The position numbers and the translations under genes were made by a program. The notes below the pieces were generated by a model. The model had not been told where the DNA came from. It did not search any database and was given only the letters and a program-made list of their open reading frames with translations. A stretch of DNA of 59,331 nucleotides from an uncultured Bacteroidales bacterium (GTDB lineage: Bacteria; Bacteroidota; Bacteroidia; Bacteroidales; UBA932), in NCBI GenBank assembly GCA_944322585.1, contig CALUPB010000017.1, positions 1 to 59,331 on the forward strand, read 5' to 3'. Within the stretch, counting starts at the first letter, position 1; every line of letters starts with the position of its first letter. Positions 8,137 through 16,505 of the stretch are shown piece by piece.

Positions 8137-9452
8137 GACCTTGTGTGTCCTGCGGTCAGGAACAGGTCCCGGTCAGGAAGGTACCTGCTGTAGGCTTCCC
8201 TGCATTTCCTGAACAGTGTAGAGACATGTTTCGTGAAGTACGGGCCCCGGTAGGTGCCCGTATTCGTTATCATTATCCAGCATTCCCCGTCAGGATAGCA
8301 TTTTACGAGCGCTGAAGTCCCTGAAAGGGTTCCTGTCCTTGTCCATTCCCCGTCCGGTTTGGTGTCGTTCCATCCTAAAGAGAATGTCTGCGGATCGAAA
8401 TATCCGGTCATCTCGGCCACGCTTTCTCCGCTGATTATGTCAGGTATTTCGGGCCGGCCGTCTATGCTGGCTACGAAACGGCACAGTTCAGCCGGAGAGC
8501 CGACCCAGGCTCCTGCTCCGGACAGTCCGGTTATATCGCTTCCTCCATAGCATTTTTCGACCATCCTGCCGCTGAGATTGTATTCCTCGCACGGAACAGA
8601 GCCGGCCTGCATGTAGTATTTTACTTCATTGGGATATCTTTCCTCGTAATAGTTGCGGGCGATATGCATGTCCCGGCATCCTGCCGGACCGAGGATATTT
8701 TCCTGTATGAACTTTTCGTAAGGCATTCCGGAAACCTTCTCTATGATCATCGACAGAAGCAGATAGCCGAAATTTGAATATTGCTGCGAGCTTCCCGGGG
8801 AAAACCCGAGCCATCTTGTGAGTTCGCACCTGACCAGTGTCCTGCTGTCCGGGGCTTCGTCGAGCCGGAACTGCCGTATCATGTCCTGCGACGAGAACAT
8901 GGGGTCGCCGTGTCCGGTCGTAAATCCTCCCTTGTGTCTCAGGAGCTGTTCGACCGTAATCCCGAATATCCGTCTGTCTCTTATTGAAGACGTGAACAGA
9001 GAGTCGTCAAGAATGCCTCCCGGCCCGAATACTGTATCCTCCAGCGAGAGAAGGTTTCTCTCCTTAAGATACATTATGCCGGTGGCCGTAATCAGTTTCG
9101 ATACTGAAGCCATCCTGAGAATATTGCCGGGCTCCATCCTGATGCTGTCTTCCATGTCAGCCCATCCGAATCCTTTTGCATATACAAGGGAATCATTCCT
9201 CATGATGGCGAGGGATGCACCGCGGATTTCCCATTTCTTCAGGAAGCCTGTGATGGACCTTTCCATTCCTTGCAGTTCCGGAATGTCGGACATTCCGTTG
9301 GTAAGAGTGTCATTCAGACCGGTCTGGACTACTGCGCACGAGTCCAGGATCGGCTTTGCAGTCCTGTCACGCCATCCGGAAGTGGAAGCGGAAGCTATGA
9401 TTATAGTAATGATGCATGTCAGCGCTATCGCCGGAACAATCCGTTTCTTCAT
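8112..9452 (-). CDS. Serine hydrolase, class C beta-lactamase/transpeptidase fold
   Basis: This 446-residue protein has an N-terminal membrane segment or signal (about residues 5-22). The beta-lactamase domain (about 60-420) shows the active-site tetrad SVSK (Ser116, Lys119) and the second motif YSN in QQYSNFGY. A small-residue motif (GTLSG, after TRT) is the likely third element. Family members include penicillin-binding proteins, D-aminopeptidases and esterases acting outside the cytoplasm. The substrate cannot be told. It lies 3 bases downstream of the cytidylate-kinase-like gene, so it is probably co-transcribed with it, and it runs into the buk tail. Confidence 0.85.
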   Translation of the reverse strand: MKKRIVPAIALTCIITIIIASASTSGWRDRTAKPILDSCAVVQTGLNDTLTNGMSDIPELQGMERSITGFLKKWEIRGASLAIMRNDSLVYAKGFGWADMEDSIRMEPGNILRMASVSKLITATGIMYLKERNLLSLEDTVFGPGGILDDSLFTSSIRDRRIFGITVEQLLRHKGGFTTGHGDPMFSSQDMIRQFRLDEAPDSRTLVRCELTRWLGFSPGSSQQYSNFGYLLLSMIIEKVSGMPYEKFIQENILGPAGCRDMHIARNYYEERYPNEVKYYMQAGSVPCEEYNLSGRMVEKCYGGSDITGLSGAGAWVGSPAELCRFVASIDGRPEIPDIISGESVAEMTGYFDPQTFSLGWNDTKPDGEWTRTGTLSGTSALVKCYPDGECWIMITNTGTYRGPYFTKHVSTLFRKCREAYSRYLPDRDLFLTAGHTRSQSSPSGS

Positions 9453-9455
9453 CCG

Positions 9456-10067
9456 TCAGACAAGCTTTCCTGCCCTCCGGGCGAATTCTATGATATATTC
9501 AGACGTCTTTTCTATTCCGAGGATTGAGGAATCGATGCACAGATCATAGTTGGAGGCCACTCCCCAGTTCCCGAACGTGAAATAGTTGTAGTATGTCTCT
9601 CTTTTCCTGTCGTTCCTGTGTATGATGTCTTCAGCCTTTTCTTCCGGAATTTCCATCCTTCCGGCCACCCTTTTTATCCTGTCTTCAAGCGGAGCGGTGA
9701 TGAATACATCCAATGTACACCCCCTGTCCCGTAGGATATAGTCTGCACACCTTCCTACGATGACGGCTGACTCATGTTCGGCAATATCCCGTATAACGTT
9801 GCTCTGTATCTTGAAGAGGGCGCTTTCGTCAATGCAGTTGCCGATCTGCCCGAAACCCTGCGGCGAGAAAAACGAGGAGAATGAGAATATGCTTCTTTTC
9901 TCGTCGTTTTTCATGAACAGTTCCGGACTGAAGCCGCTGGCTTCAGCAGCCTTGGATATCAGCTCGTTGTCGTAGACGTTTATCCCGAGCTGCCTGCCTA
10001 TTTCGAGAGCTACGAGTTTGCCTCCGCTCCCGAACTGTCTTCCTACGTTGATTATCAGTCCTTTCAT
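9456..10067 (-). CDS. Cytidylate kinase-like family protein
   Basis: This 203-residue P-loop protein belongs to the cytidylate kinase-like family (Pfam Cytidylate_kin2). Its nucleotide-binding loop is GRQFGSGG near residue 9. It also shows IVGRCADYIL (the position of the second nucleotide-binding strand), VFITAPLEDRIKR and a lid-like NDRKRETYYNYF. The NWG and YDLCIDSS pattern near the C-terminus is typical of this family in gut bacteria. True CMP kinases are larger and carry a different N-terminus, so the phosphate acceptor here is unknown. It sits between the MATE exporter and the serine hydrolase on the same strand. Confidence 0.85.
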   Translation of the reverse strand: MKGLIINVGRQFGSGGKLVALEIGRQLGINVYDNELISKAAEASGFSPELFMKNDEKRSIFSFSSFFSPQGFGQIGNCIDESALFKIQSNVIRDIAEHESAVIVGRCADYILRDRGCTLDVFITAPLEDRIKRVAGRMEIPEEKAEDIIHRNDRKRETYYNYFTFGNWGVASNYDLCIDSSILGIEKTSEYIIEFARRAGKLV

Positions 10068-10117
10068 GATATGCTTCCAGTTATATGTTTTGACTTTTCA
10101 TGGAAATACGGCACCTG

Positions 10118-11542
10118 TCAAATCTTGCTTCCGAGTATTGCCGGATCATCCCCGTCCTTGAGCCTGCGGAGCTTATGGACAAGCTGTATTATCAGTATTA
10201 CAGTCAGTATGGTCGCCACTGCATCGCTTATAGGGAAACTCCACCATATGCCGTCGGCCTCTATGGCAAGCGGCAGAAGATACAGAACGGGCAGCAGACA
10301 GAGAATCTGACGTGCAAGGGAAAGGAAAATGGATTTGTTTACCATCCCGAGACACTGGAACAGGTTGGTGGACACTATCTGGAAGCCTACGAACGGGAAT
10401 ACGATGTTCATTATCCTCAGTCCGTGGTTCGCCATTACGGTAAGTTCCTCATCGTCAGTGAATATCCGTGTCACGATATCCGGGAAGAAAACGGATACGA
10501 TGAAGCACAGTGAAGTGACCGCCGTTGCGTATATTACTGTTTTCCTGTATACTTCCTTCACCCGGCTGTATTTTCTCGCGCCGTAATTGTATCCTGCGAT
10601 AGGCTGCATCCCCTGGTTGAGTCCCATACAGATCATGATGAATATGAACGTCACCCTGTTGTCTATTCCGTAGGCCCCTATGCCGAGGTCCCCGCTGTAT
10701 TTGCTGAACTGCTGTACGATGAAGAGCGATACGAGACAGGCTGCCGAATTCATCAGGAAAGGCCCGAAACCGATGGCAAGCGAGTCCTTCGCTATTCTCC
10801 AGTTGAGTCTTATGATCCCTTTCTCGAAGTGTACGGCATTTGCAGGGTTGCTGAAATGTTTCATCGAAAAGCACAGGGATATTACCTGGGCTATCACAGT
10901 GGCAAGGGCTGCGCCTCTGATGCCCATGCCGAGCCAGAAAATGAATACGGGCGCCAGCGCAACATTCAGAACTACCGACAGAAGTGTCAGGAACATTGCC
11001 TTTTTCGGAGCTCCTGAAGCACGGAGTGCTGAATTGAGTCCGAAATACATATGTGTTATTATGTTTCCGTAAAGGATTACCTGCATGTATTCCCTTGCGT
11101 ATACTATCGTATTTTCACTGGCTCCGAAAAAGTAAAGGACAGGGTCGAGGAACAGCAGTACGGCAACTGTGAAGAGAAGACCTATTATGAGGTTGAGCGT
11201 CACTATGTTGCTTACGACCTTATTCGAGGCGGCATAGTTTTTCTGTCCGAGCAGTACCGAAAGTATCGTTGATCCGCCGACCCCTACGAGGGTTCCGAAT
11301 GCGCTGGACAGGTTCATCAGCGGAAATGTAAGGGCAAGTCCTGCAAGGGCAAGAGGTCCTACTCCATGACCGATGAATATGCTGTCTATCATGTTGTACA
11401 GCGATGACGCCGTCATCGCTATGATCGCAGGAAGTGCATATGCCTTGAGAAGTTTTCCGATCGGCTCGGTCCCGAGTTCGACCGGAACGGCACTGTCCGT
11501 GTGCCGCGTTTCCTGTACAGTCCGGTTCCCTGCCTCCATCAT
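10118..11542 (-). CDS. MATE family efflux transporter
   Basis: This 474-residue polytopic protein has the two-fold MATE layout of about twelve transmembrane helices. The family signature is SLYNMIDSIFIGHGVGPLAL-type sequence (about residues 47-66) and MNLSSAFGTLVGVGGST after it. The second half carries GMNQGMQP-like sequence (GLNQGMQPIAGYNYGARKY), a hallmark of the DinF/NorM-like subgroup. Such proteins expel cationic drugs or metabolites using Na+ or H+ gradients. Two ATGs are adjacent at 11542 and 11539. The start overlaps the stop of the FKBP-type lipoprotein gene, so the two are translationally coupled. Confidence 0.9.
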   Translation of the reverse strand: MMEAGNRTVQETRHTDSAVPVELGTEPIGKLLKAYALPAIIAMTASSLYNMIDSIFIGHGVGPLALAGLALTFPLMNLSSAFGTLVGVGGSTILSVLLGQKNYAASNKVVSNIVTLNLIIGLLFTVAVLLFLDPVLYFFGASENTIVYAREYMQVILYGNIITHMYFGLNSALRASGAPKKAMFLTLLSVVLNVALAPVFIFWLGMGIRGAALATVIAQVISLCFSMKHFSNPANAVHFEKGIIRLNWRIAKDSLAIGFGPFLMNSAACLVSLFIVQQFSKYSGDLGIGAYGIDNRVTFIFIMICMGLNQGMQPIAGYNYGARKYSRVKEVYRKTVIYATAVTSLCFIVSVFFPDIVTRIFTDDEELTVMANHGLRIMNIVFPFVGFQIVSTNLFQCLGMVNKSIFLSLARQILCLLPVLYLLPLAIEADGIWWSFPISDAVATILTVILIIQLVHKLRRLKDGDDPAILGSKI

Positions 11543-12774
11543 TCTTCTTCCTCCTGCTTCACGACCGTAATGTCGAATCTGAGCGGTGCATAGCCCGGAA
11601 TGGAGGAGCCGCTGCCGTTGTATCCGTATCCGAGGTTCGAATAGAATATGGCTACGGCGCTTTCTCCGTCGTTGCCTCCGTCTTTCCTTTCCTCTTCCCC
11701 TTCAGAGGCCGGCTCGTCGTTGCGGAGCTTCCCGATCATCGACTTGAAGCCCCCGATGATATCATCCGAGTCTCCGAGTGTTATTGCCGTAGTGTCGGAT
11801 GACCATTTTATCTCTACAGGCCCGTATGTGCGGGTAGTACTGTATATATTGTAGAACTTTGCCGTGTCTTCTATCGTAGTGTCGAACACCTGTCCGTTGA
11901 GAAGTCTTCCTGTATAGTTGATGTACAGGGTCGTATCATCCTTGAACTTCATTGCCGGACTGCCGTTGTCATCCTTTTCAGGCTGGTGCCTGAAATACTG
12001 CCTGAACCGGAATCCAGTATAGGTGGTGTCCCAGTGCGTAACGAACTGTTTCTTGTTCACATCTTCGTTGATGTCGAACTTCCCTCCATTGTCCGGAGTA
12101 TGTTCTGCCGCATTATAGTATCCTTCAGTGCCCTTGTGCGGACTTCCATTCTCGTATTCCCATCCCAGCCGGCGGTCCCAGTACAGTTCTATGGAGTCTG
12201 TCTGGTATCTGAGAATGTCATTGGTCGCATCGGCTATCTCCACTTCATATATCCTGTGGCTCCCGTCAGTCACGTTCGCAAGGAACTCCTCTTCAGAACC
12301 GTACCGGTTACTTGTATTGAGCCATGCCGGAATGACGGCTTTCCTCTTGCCTCCGACATGCATTCCGCTCAGAAGATCCTTTACGCCTACCGTGATGGCA
12401 AGGTCGGAGTTGACCCATACTGCCGGGCCGTAGTAGTGTGATTTGTCGTATCCCAGCTCCGCTTTCCGTACCGAGTCAGCCACATTGGTGGCCTGGATAT
12501 TTCCGTTGAGATCCGTATAGGTGTACATGACAAGGACATATGCGGAATCCGTAATCTCTTCCCGGTCGTCTTCCGGAATGGACGGTTCCGTATTCTCAAT
12601 GATATACAGTCCGTTCGCCGTCTTCGTCCATGTTTGTCCAGGGTCGTTTATCTGTATCCATGCATCGAAATATCTTTTCGCGTCCTCGTTGGTGCCCGCT
12701 TCAATTTCCTTGGCGCATCCTGCCAGAACCGATGCAGCCGTAAGTACGGCCGCTGCTGTAACAATACTTCTCAT
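11539..12774 (-). CDS. FKBP-type peptidyl-prolyl isomerase lipoprotein
   Basis: From the ATG at 12774 the protein is 411 residues with a lipoprotein signal (ASVLAGC), so it should be anchored in the cell envelope. A duplicated-looking N-terminal half precedes an FKBP domain at about 290-411, shown by LYINYTGRLLNGQVFD, then VEIKW, IGGFKSMIGKL and IPGYAPLRFDITVV. FKBP domains catalyse proline isomerisation or act as folding chaperones. The open frame extends to a start at 12798, but a promoter-like TATATTTG lies right there (12796-12803, minus strand), which favours 12774. The next gene downstream is the MATE exporter, overlapping by 4 bases. Confidence 0.82.
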   Translation of the reverse strand: MRSIVTAAAVLTAASVLAGCAKEIEAGTNEDAKRYFDAWIQINDPGQTWTKTANGLYIIENTEPSIPEDDREEITDSAYVLVMYTYTDLNGNIQATNVADSVRKAELGYDKSHYYGPAVWVNSDLAITVGVKDLLSGMHVGGKRKAVIPAWLNTSNRYGSEEEFLANVTDGSHRIYEVEIADATNDILRYQTDSIELYWDRRLGWEYENGSPHKGTEGYYNAAEHTPDNGGKFDINEDVNKKQFVTHWDTTYTGFRFRQYFRHQPEKDDNGSPAMKFKDDTTLYINYTGRLLNGQVFDTTIEDTAKFYNIYSTTRTYGPVEIKWSSDTTAITLGDSDDIIGGFKSMIGKLRNDEPASEGEEERKDGGNDGESAVAIFYSNLGYGYNGSGSSIPGYAPLRFDITVVKQEEEE

Positions 12775-12795
12775 TCCAATTTTCCGTTGAAACTG

Positions 12796-12803
12796 CAAAT
12801 ATA
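12796..12803 (-). promoter_or_regulatory. -7 element in front of FKBP lipoprotein gene
   Basis: The minus strand reads TATATTTG, a perfect TAnnTTTG box 22 bases before the start at 12774. The matching -33 TTTG is not obvious, so this would be a weak internal promoter for the FKBP-MATE pair. Confidence 0.4.
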
Positions 12804-12835
12804 ATAATAAATCCCGGGATTGCCGATACCGTCGC

Positions 12836-13618
12836 TTATTCCGTTACGCTTATCACCCATATCCGGTAGAGCAAGGCCGAATTTGCAGGAACCGTGCCTA
12901 ACGGCTTTTTCCCGAGACCGTATTTGCCGGAAAAAAGTATTTCGCAGACTTCCCCGGCCCTTACCCCTTCGAGCCCGGACTGCAGACCTTCTACCAGATC
13001 TCCGCTTCCGAGGTCTACCGTAACGGGAGTCCAGTCTCCTCCTGAAAGATTCCATCCTGACAGTAATGCCGTCTCGTAATGGTTTGTGGCGAAAAGCGAC
13101 AGTCCTGATGATGAACCGGAGCCTCCTATTTCCATTGTTACATTTCCAGTGGCCTCATCCTGTGAGGCCGACACTGTGAACTGACTGTATGGAGTGGAAG
13201 CCAGCCATGTGGCATCCCGTCCTTCAAGACTTATGTCCGTGATATCCGCGGCGGACGGCCCGGAAGTGAATACGTATCCTGCATAATAGACGGAAGCCGA
13301 ACCGGATGAAGTGAGCGGGGTGCCTTCGCCCGGAACTATCGTCAGTCTGGTGGCTCCTCCATTCTGTACTGACTGCGGGGTGAAGCTTTCTTCCACTGTC
13401 CTGCCGAAGACAGGATTCCCTTCATCGTCGAACATGGGGTTCCCGCTGTCGTCCTCCGTCTGACCGAGAGTGCACCGGGAAAACACGACCCCTGATGCGT
13501 AGTCTGCAATCTTCGTTTCCTGATTGTTGAAAGTCGTCTCAAGGCTCTGGTTGGAACACGATACGGATATGGCGGCACATGCAGCTGCCGCTGTCATATA
13601 TATTATAATAGTCCTCAT
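12836..13618 (-). CDS. FKBP-like lipoprotein
   Basis: This 260-residue protein has a lipoprotein signal (AAISVSC). Its C-terminal part reads LVEGLQSGLEGVRAGE, then EILFSGKYGLGKKPLG and LLYRIWVISV, which is the last half of an FKBP domain (GLxxGLxGMKxGExxxxxIPxxxGYG pattern). The middle SASVYYAGYVF with FTSGP corresponds to the domain's first strands. Several aromatic active-site residues of catalytic FKBPs are not evident, so it may be a chaperone-like or degenerate member. It overlaps the upstream NrnA-like gene by 4 bases and lies 61 bases before the second FKBP gene, so the two isomerase-like lipoproteins probably act together in the envelope. Confidence 0.75.
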   Translation of the reverse strand: MRTIIIYMTAAAACAAISVSCSNQSLETTFNNQETKIADYASGVVFSRCTLGQTEDDSGNPMFDDEGNPVFGRTVEESFTPQSVQNGGATRLTIVPGEGTPLTSSGSASVYYAGYVFTSGPSAADITDISLEGRDATWLASTPYSQFTVSASQDEATGNVTMEIGGSGSSSGLSLFATNHYETALLSGWNLSGGDWTPVTVDLGSGDLVEGLQSGLEGVRAGEVCEILFSGKYGLGKKPLGTVPANSALLYRIWVISVTE

Positions 13619-14664
13619 TGTCCTGTCATGAATGTATGTGTGACTTTTTTTATGTAGGAAGATGCCTGTCTTGAATTCCTGACATCGCCCGGAATCATGA
13701 GCCTGCCGCCTGAAGCCAGTTCGTGACCGCCTCCGTTAAAGTATTTCCTGGCGCAGAGATTGGCGGAAATGCCTTTCTTTGACCTTATGGATACACGGAA
13801 CCTGTCAGTGTCCTCTTTCAGGAATATGCTCATCCTTACGTCGCGTATTGCAAGCGGAATGTTTACGAAACCTTCTGTGTCTCCCTCCCGGATGCCGAAC
13901 TTCATTGCGGTCTTCCTGTCAAGAATCATATATGCCACTCCGTCTCCGGTGATTTTCAGACATTTGTCCAGCAGGTATCCCATCAGCCTTATTCTGGATT
14001 CTCCGTAGCTGTTGAACACATTTCCGATGATGCGCTCCCTGTCCACACCGGCCTCCAGAAGTTCGGAAGCCATGACAAGCGTGGTCGGAAAGACCGAGTT
14101 GGCGAAGTTGTTGGTGTCGGTTGTCATACCTGTCATGAGTGCCGTAGCCGTAAGGGAAGGCAGATTGTGTGCATCATGCCCTGTCTGCGGCATTTCCATC
14201 AGTATATGGTAGAGCAGTTCTGCCGTTGATGAGACTTCCGTGTCGGAAAAGCACAGGTTGAAGCATTCCCGGTCCGGATCCGGATGATGGTCGATAAGGA
14301 TCTTTTCCGCGGAGGAAGCAGACAGGACGGTGCAGGCATCTCCGGTCCTGGAGAATGAGTTGAAGTCCTGGCACAGTATGAGATCGCTGGAAAGAAGCCT
14401 TTCGGAGGCCTTGTCCGGGAAGTCTTCATATACGATCACCTTTCCCTGCACGTGTGGAGGGATAAGGAATGACAGTGTGGCCGGATATGTATCGGGGAGA
14501 ACGACTGCAGCGTCTTTTCCGAGGCTCTCCAGAAACGAGAGCATGGCGACTCCGCTTCCCACGGCATCCCCGTCGGGTTTCATGTGCCCGATTACCGTAA
14601 TCCTTGCCGCTCCGGCAATCAGACTGTCAAGTGATGCTATGTCGCGGAGATTGAGTCTGTTCAT
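13615..14664 (-). CDS. DHH/DHHA1 phosphoesterase, NrnA-like (oligoribonuclease/pAp phosphatase)
   Basis: This 349-residue cytoplasmic protein has the DHH motifs in order: HMKPDGDAVGS (about 27-37), a catalytic LCQDFN, the DHH core IDHHPDPD (about 125-132) and TGMTTDTNNF. The C-terminal DHHA1 nucleotide-binding loop is YFNGGGHELASGG, with the GGGH signature at about 314-317. NrnA-type enzymes degrade RNA dinucleotides and short oligoribonucleotides and can dephosphorylate pAp. The length is normal. It leads the minus-strand group with the two FKBP lipoproteins and the MATE exporter. Confidence 0.88.
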   Translation of the reverse strand: MNRLNLRDIASLDSLIAGAARITVIGHMKPDGDAVGSGVAMLSFLESLGKDAAVVLPDTYPATLSFLIPPHVQGKVIVYEDFPDKASERLLSSDLILCQDFNSFSRTGDACTVLSASSAEKILIDHHPDPDRECFNLCFSDTEVSSTAELLYHILMEMPQTGHDAHNLPSLTATALMTGMTTDTNNFANSVFPTTLVMASELLEAGVDRERIIGNVFNSYGESRIRLMGYLLDKCLKITGDGVAYMILDRKTAMKFGIREGDTEGFVNIPLAIRDVRMSIFLKEDTDRFRVSIRSKKGISANLCARKYFNGGGHELASGGRLMIPGDVRNSRQASSYIKKVTHTFMTGQ

Positions 14665-14687
14665 GTATATGCCTTATATTTTGGCTG

Positions 14688-14695
14688 CAAAATTA
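14688..14695 (-). promoter_or_regulatory. -7 element of the nrnA-like operon
   Basis: The minus strand reads TAATTTTG (TAnnTTTG), 24 bases before the nrnA-like start. The -33 region is only T-rich. It is back to back with the plus-strand promoter at 14704-14735. Confidence 0.45.
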
Positions 14696-14703
14696 CAAAT
14701 TAT

Positions 14704-14735
14704 ATTGCATTTGATAAATCAAATTTTTAACTTTG
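14704..14735 (+). promoter_or_regulatory. Promoter for the 14772-16493 operon
   Basis: ATTG (14704-14707), 20 bases, then TAACTTTG (14728-14735) fit the Bacteroidota promoter pattern with one mismatch in the -33 box. Confidence 0.5.
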
Positions 14736-14771
14736 TCCGGAATTTGGAATAAATAAAAAACGCATACATAA

Positions 14772-15476
14772 ATGGTCAAGAAACTTTTTTCCTATCTGAT
14801 TCTCCCTATCGTAATAATAGGGCTGGTCTATCTCATTGTCGAAAGCGTCATGCAGCCTGTGAGGTTCAACAACGCCAAGGACTACCGGGAAGGTATCGCC
14901 ATCCAGAGACTCATGGACATCCGTGACCTGCAGGTGGCCTACAAGAACTCGACGGGGCATTTCACGTCTTCCGTGGATTCTCTCAAGAATTTCTACAATA
15001 CCGGCAAGATCAGGGTCGTGATGCAGATCGGTTCCAATGACGACTCGCTTGCAGTGGCCAATACTGAGAAGATAAGGAAGCGTAATCCGAGGATTACCAA
15101 CCGTCAGCTCTATGAACTGTACCAGCAGGGCGAGCACCTTGTGTTTTCGGTTGAGAATGACATACCGGTCAAGGATACCCTTTTCAACAGGAGAAACACT
15201 ACCAATCCGGCTGTCAAGGAGTATTTCAACATAGATTCCCTTGCATTCATTCCGTTCTGCGGAGATTCCATAATCATGGAATCCGCTGTCAAGAAAGTGT
15301 CAGGTGTGGATGTACCTCTTTTCGAGGCCAGCATGCCATATAAGTCACTGCTTCAGGGACTTGACAATCAGTTGAGAATCAATCTCGATGCAGAGAGACG
15401 CGATACCGGACGCTATCCAGGGCTGAAAGTCGGAAGTGTCACTGCTCCTAACAACAATGCCGGAAACTGGGAGTAG
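14772..15476 (+). CDS. Conserved Bacteroidales membrane-anchored protein of unknown function
   Basis: This 234-residue protein has one N-terminal membrane helix (about residues 6-25) and then a soluble domain, probably periplasmic. The segment RLMDIRDLQVAYKNSTGHF (about 46-64) loosely resembles the conserved helix and loop of pseudopilins, but there is no prepilin-peptidase cleavage motif. I do not recognise a named family. It is the first gene of an operon with the DUF3822-like protein and rsmD, and its 3' end overlaps the next gene by 20 bases. Confidence 0.7.
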   Translation: MVKKLFSYLILPIVIIGLVYLIVESVMQPVRFNNAKDYREGIAIQRLMDIRDLQVAYKNSTGHFTSSVDSLKNFYNTGKIRVVMQIGSNDDSLAVANTEKIRKRNPRITNRQLYELYQQGEHLVFSVENDIPVKDTLFNRRNTTNPAVKEYFNIDSLAFIPFCGDSIIMESAVKKVSGVDVPLFEASMPYKSLLQGLDNQLRINLDAERRDTGRYPGLKVGSVTAPNNNAGNWE

Positions 15477-15948
15477 CAGCAGATTGTTTACAGGCAGATG
15501 CGCCCTCGTCCCTGCACAGTTCTTTGAACCGGGCTCGGCGAGGGCAATGCTTGTGGAAGTGTCCGAGGTAGATGATGCAGAGACTGTATCTTCGGTCGCC
15601 ATACCATATTACGATGCGGTTCTTGTATATGCCCATCAGGCAGGCGAGACAGCCTTGCCGGAACTGTATCATCTGCTGAAGGCATCGGAAAGCATATCCG
15701 ACCACAACAGGATACTGGCTTCCTACCATGAAGGAAGGCTTTATCTCGTAGTGGTGGAGGACAGAAGTCTGAAGATATGCAATTCGTTTGCAGCCATGGA
15801 TTTCGTAACTGCGGAATATTTTCTGTTCATGGTATTGAAGCGTTTGCAGATGAATCCCGAGATTTCCTCCGTCCATTTCATGACTCCGCTGACGGGCGGG
15901 CAGAAGATGTCCCTTTACCGTTATTTCAAATCCGTGGAGCAGTTATGA
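15457..15948 (+). CDS. DUF3822-like protein (short form)
   Basis: This protein has about 163 residues. The segment IPYYDAVLVYA, then LPELYHLLKA, LASYHEGRLYLVVVEDRSLKICNSF-like sequence and TAEYFLFMVLKRL match DUF3822, a Bacteroidota family with an actin-like ATPase fold that is usually near 250-270 residues. Here the N-terminal half seems to be missing, and no alternative frame supplies it. A GTG at 15436 is another possible start. It overlaps the upstream gene by 20 bases and rsmD by 4 bases (ATGA), which is the gene order I expect for DUF3822 in this phylum. Confidence 0.7.
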   Translation: MPETGSSSRLFTGRCALVPAQFFEPGSARAMLVEVSEVDDAETVSSVAIPYYDAVLVYAHQAGETALPELYHLLKASESISDHNRILASYHEGRLYLVVVEDRSLKICNSFAAMDFVTAEYFLFMVLKRLQMNPEISSVHFMTPLTGGQKMSLYRYFKSVEQL

Positions 15949-16493
15949 GGATTATTGGCGGAAGCCTTCGCGGCAAGACAATACCGGTTCCTGCAGGATA
16001 TAGGGCAAGACCTACAACCGATTTCGCAAAGGAGGGACTTTTCAATATACTCGACAATGAGTATGACTTCACGGATCTCTCTGTACTGGATCTGTTCGGG
16101 GGTACCGGTGCCATATCGTATGAATTCGCCTCAAGGGGGGCGGGAAAGGTCCACTGTGTGGAGATGCTGCCGCGGAATGCGGATTTCATCAGATCCCAGG
16201 CGGCGCGGCTGGGGCTCGGGGACCGGATCACTGTGGTGAGGCATAACGTGTTCGATTTCATAGGCATATGCAGGCTGGGCTTTGACATCGTGTTTGCTGA
16301 TCCTCCCTATGCGATGGAGGGAGTGGATACGCTGCCGGACAGGGTGCTTTCATCCGGACTTCTGTATCCAGGATGTTATTTTATCCTGGAACATTCAGGG
16401 GAATATTCATTCGGGGAACATCCGTCCTTTGTAAAGGAGAGACGTTACGGGAATGTCCATTTCACTTTCTTCTCTCAGGCGGACGGACATTGA
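15945..16493 (+). CDS. rsmD: 16S rRNA (guanine-966-N2)-methyltransferase RsmD
   Basis: This 182-residue class I methyltransferase begins MRIIGGSLRGK, typical of RsmD. It has the SAM-binding motif LDLFGGTGAISYE (about 43-55) and the catalytic ADPPY (NPPY type) at about residue 118. The enzyme methylates G966 in the 30S subunit using S-adenosylmethionine. The start at 15945 overlaps the DUF3822 stop (ATGA), which fixes the start. The frame is open further upstream, but that part has no RsmD similarity. Confidence 0.93.
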   Translation: MRIIGGSLRGKTIPVPAGYRARPTTDFAKEGLFNILDNEYDFTDLSVLDLFGGTGAISYEFASRGAGKVHCVEMLPRNADFIRSQAARLGLGDRITVVRHNVFDFIGICRLGFDIVFADPPYAMEGVDTLPDRVLSSGLLYPGCYFILEHSGEYSFGEHPSFVKERRYGNVHFTFFSQADGH

Positions 16494-16505
16494 AATTTCA
16501 GGAAT

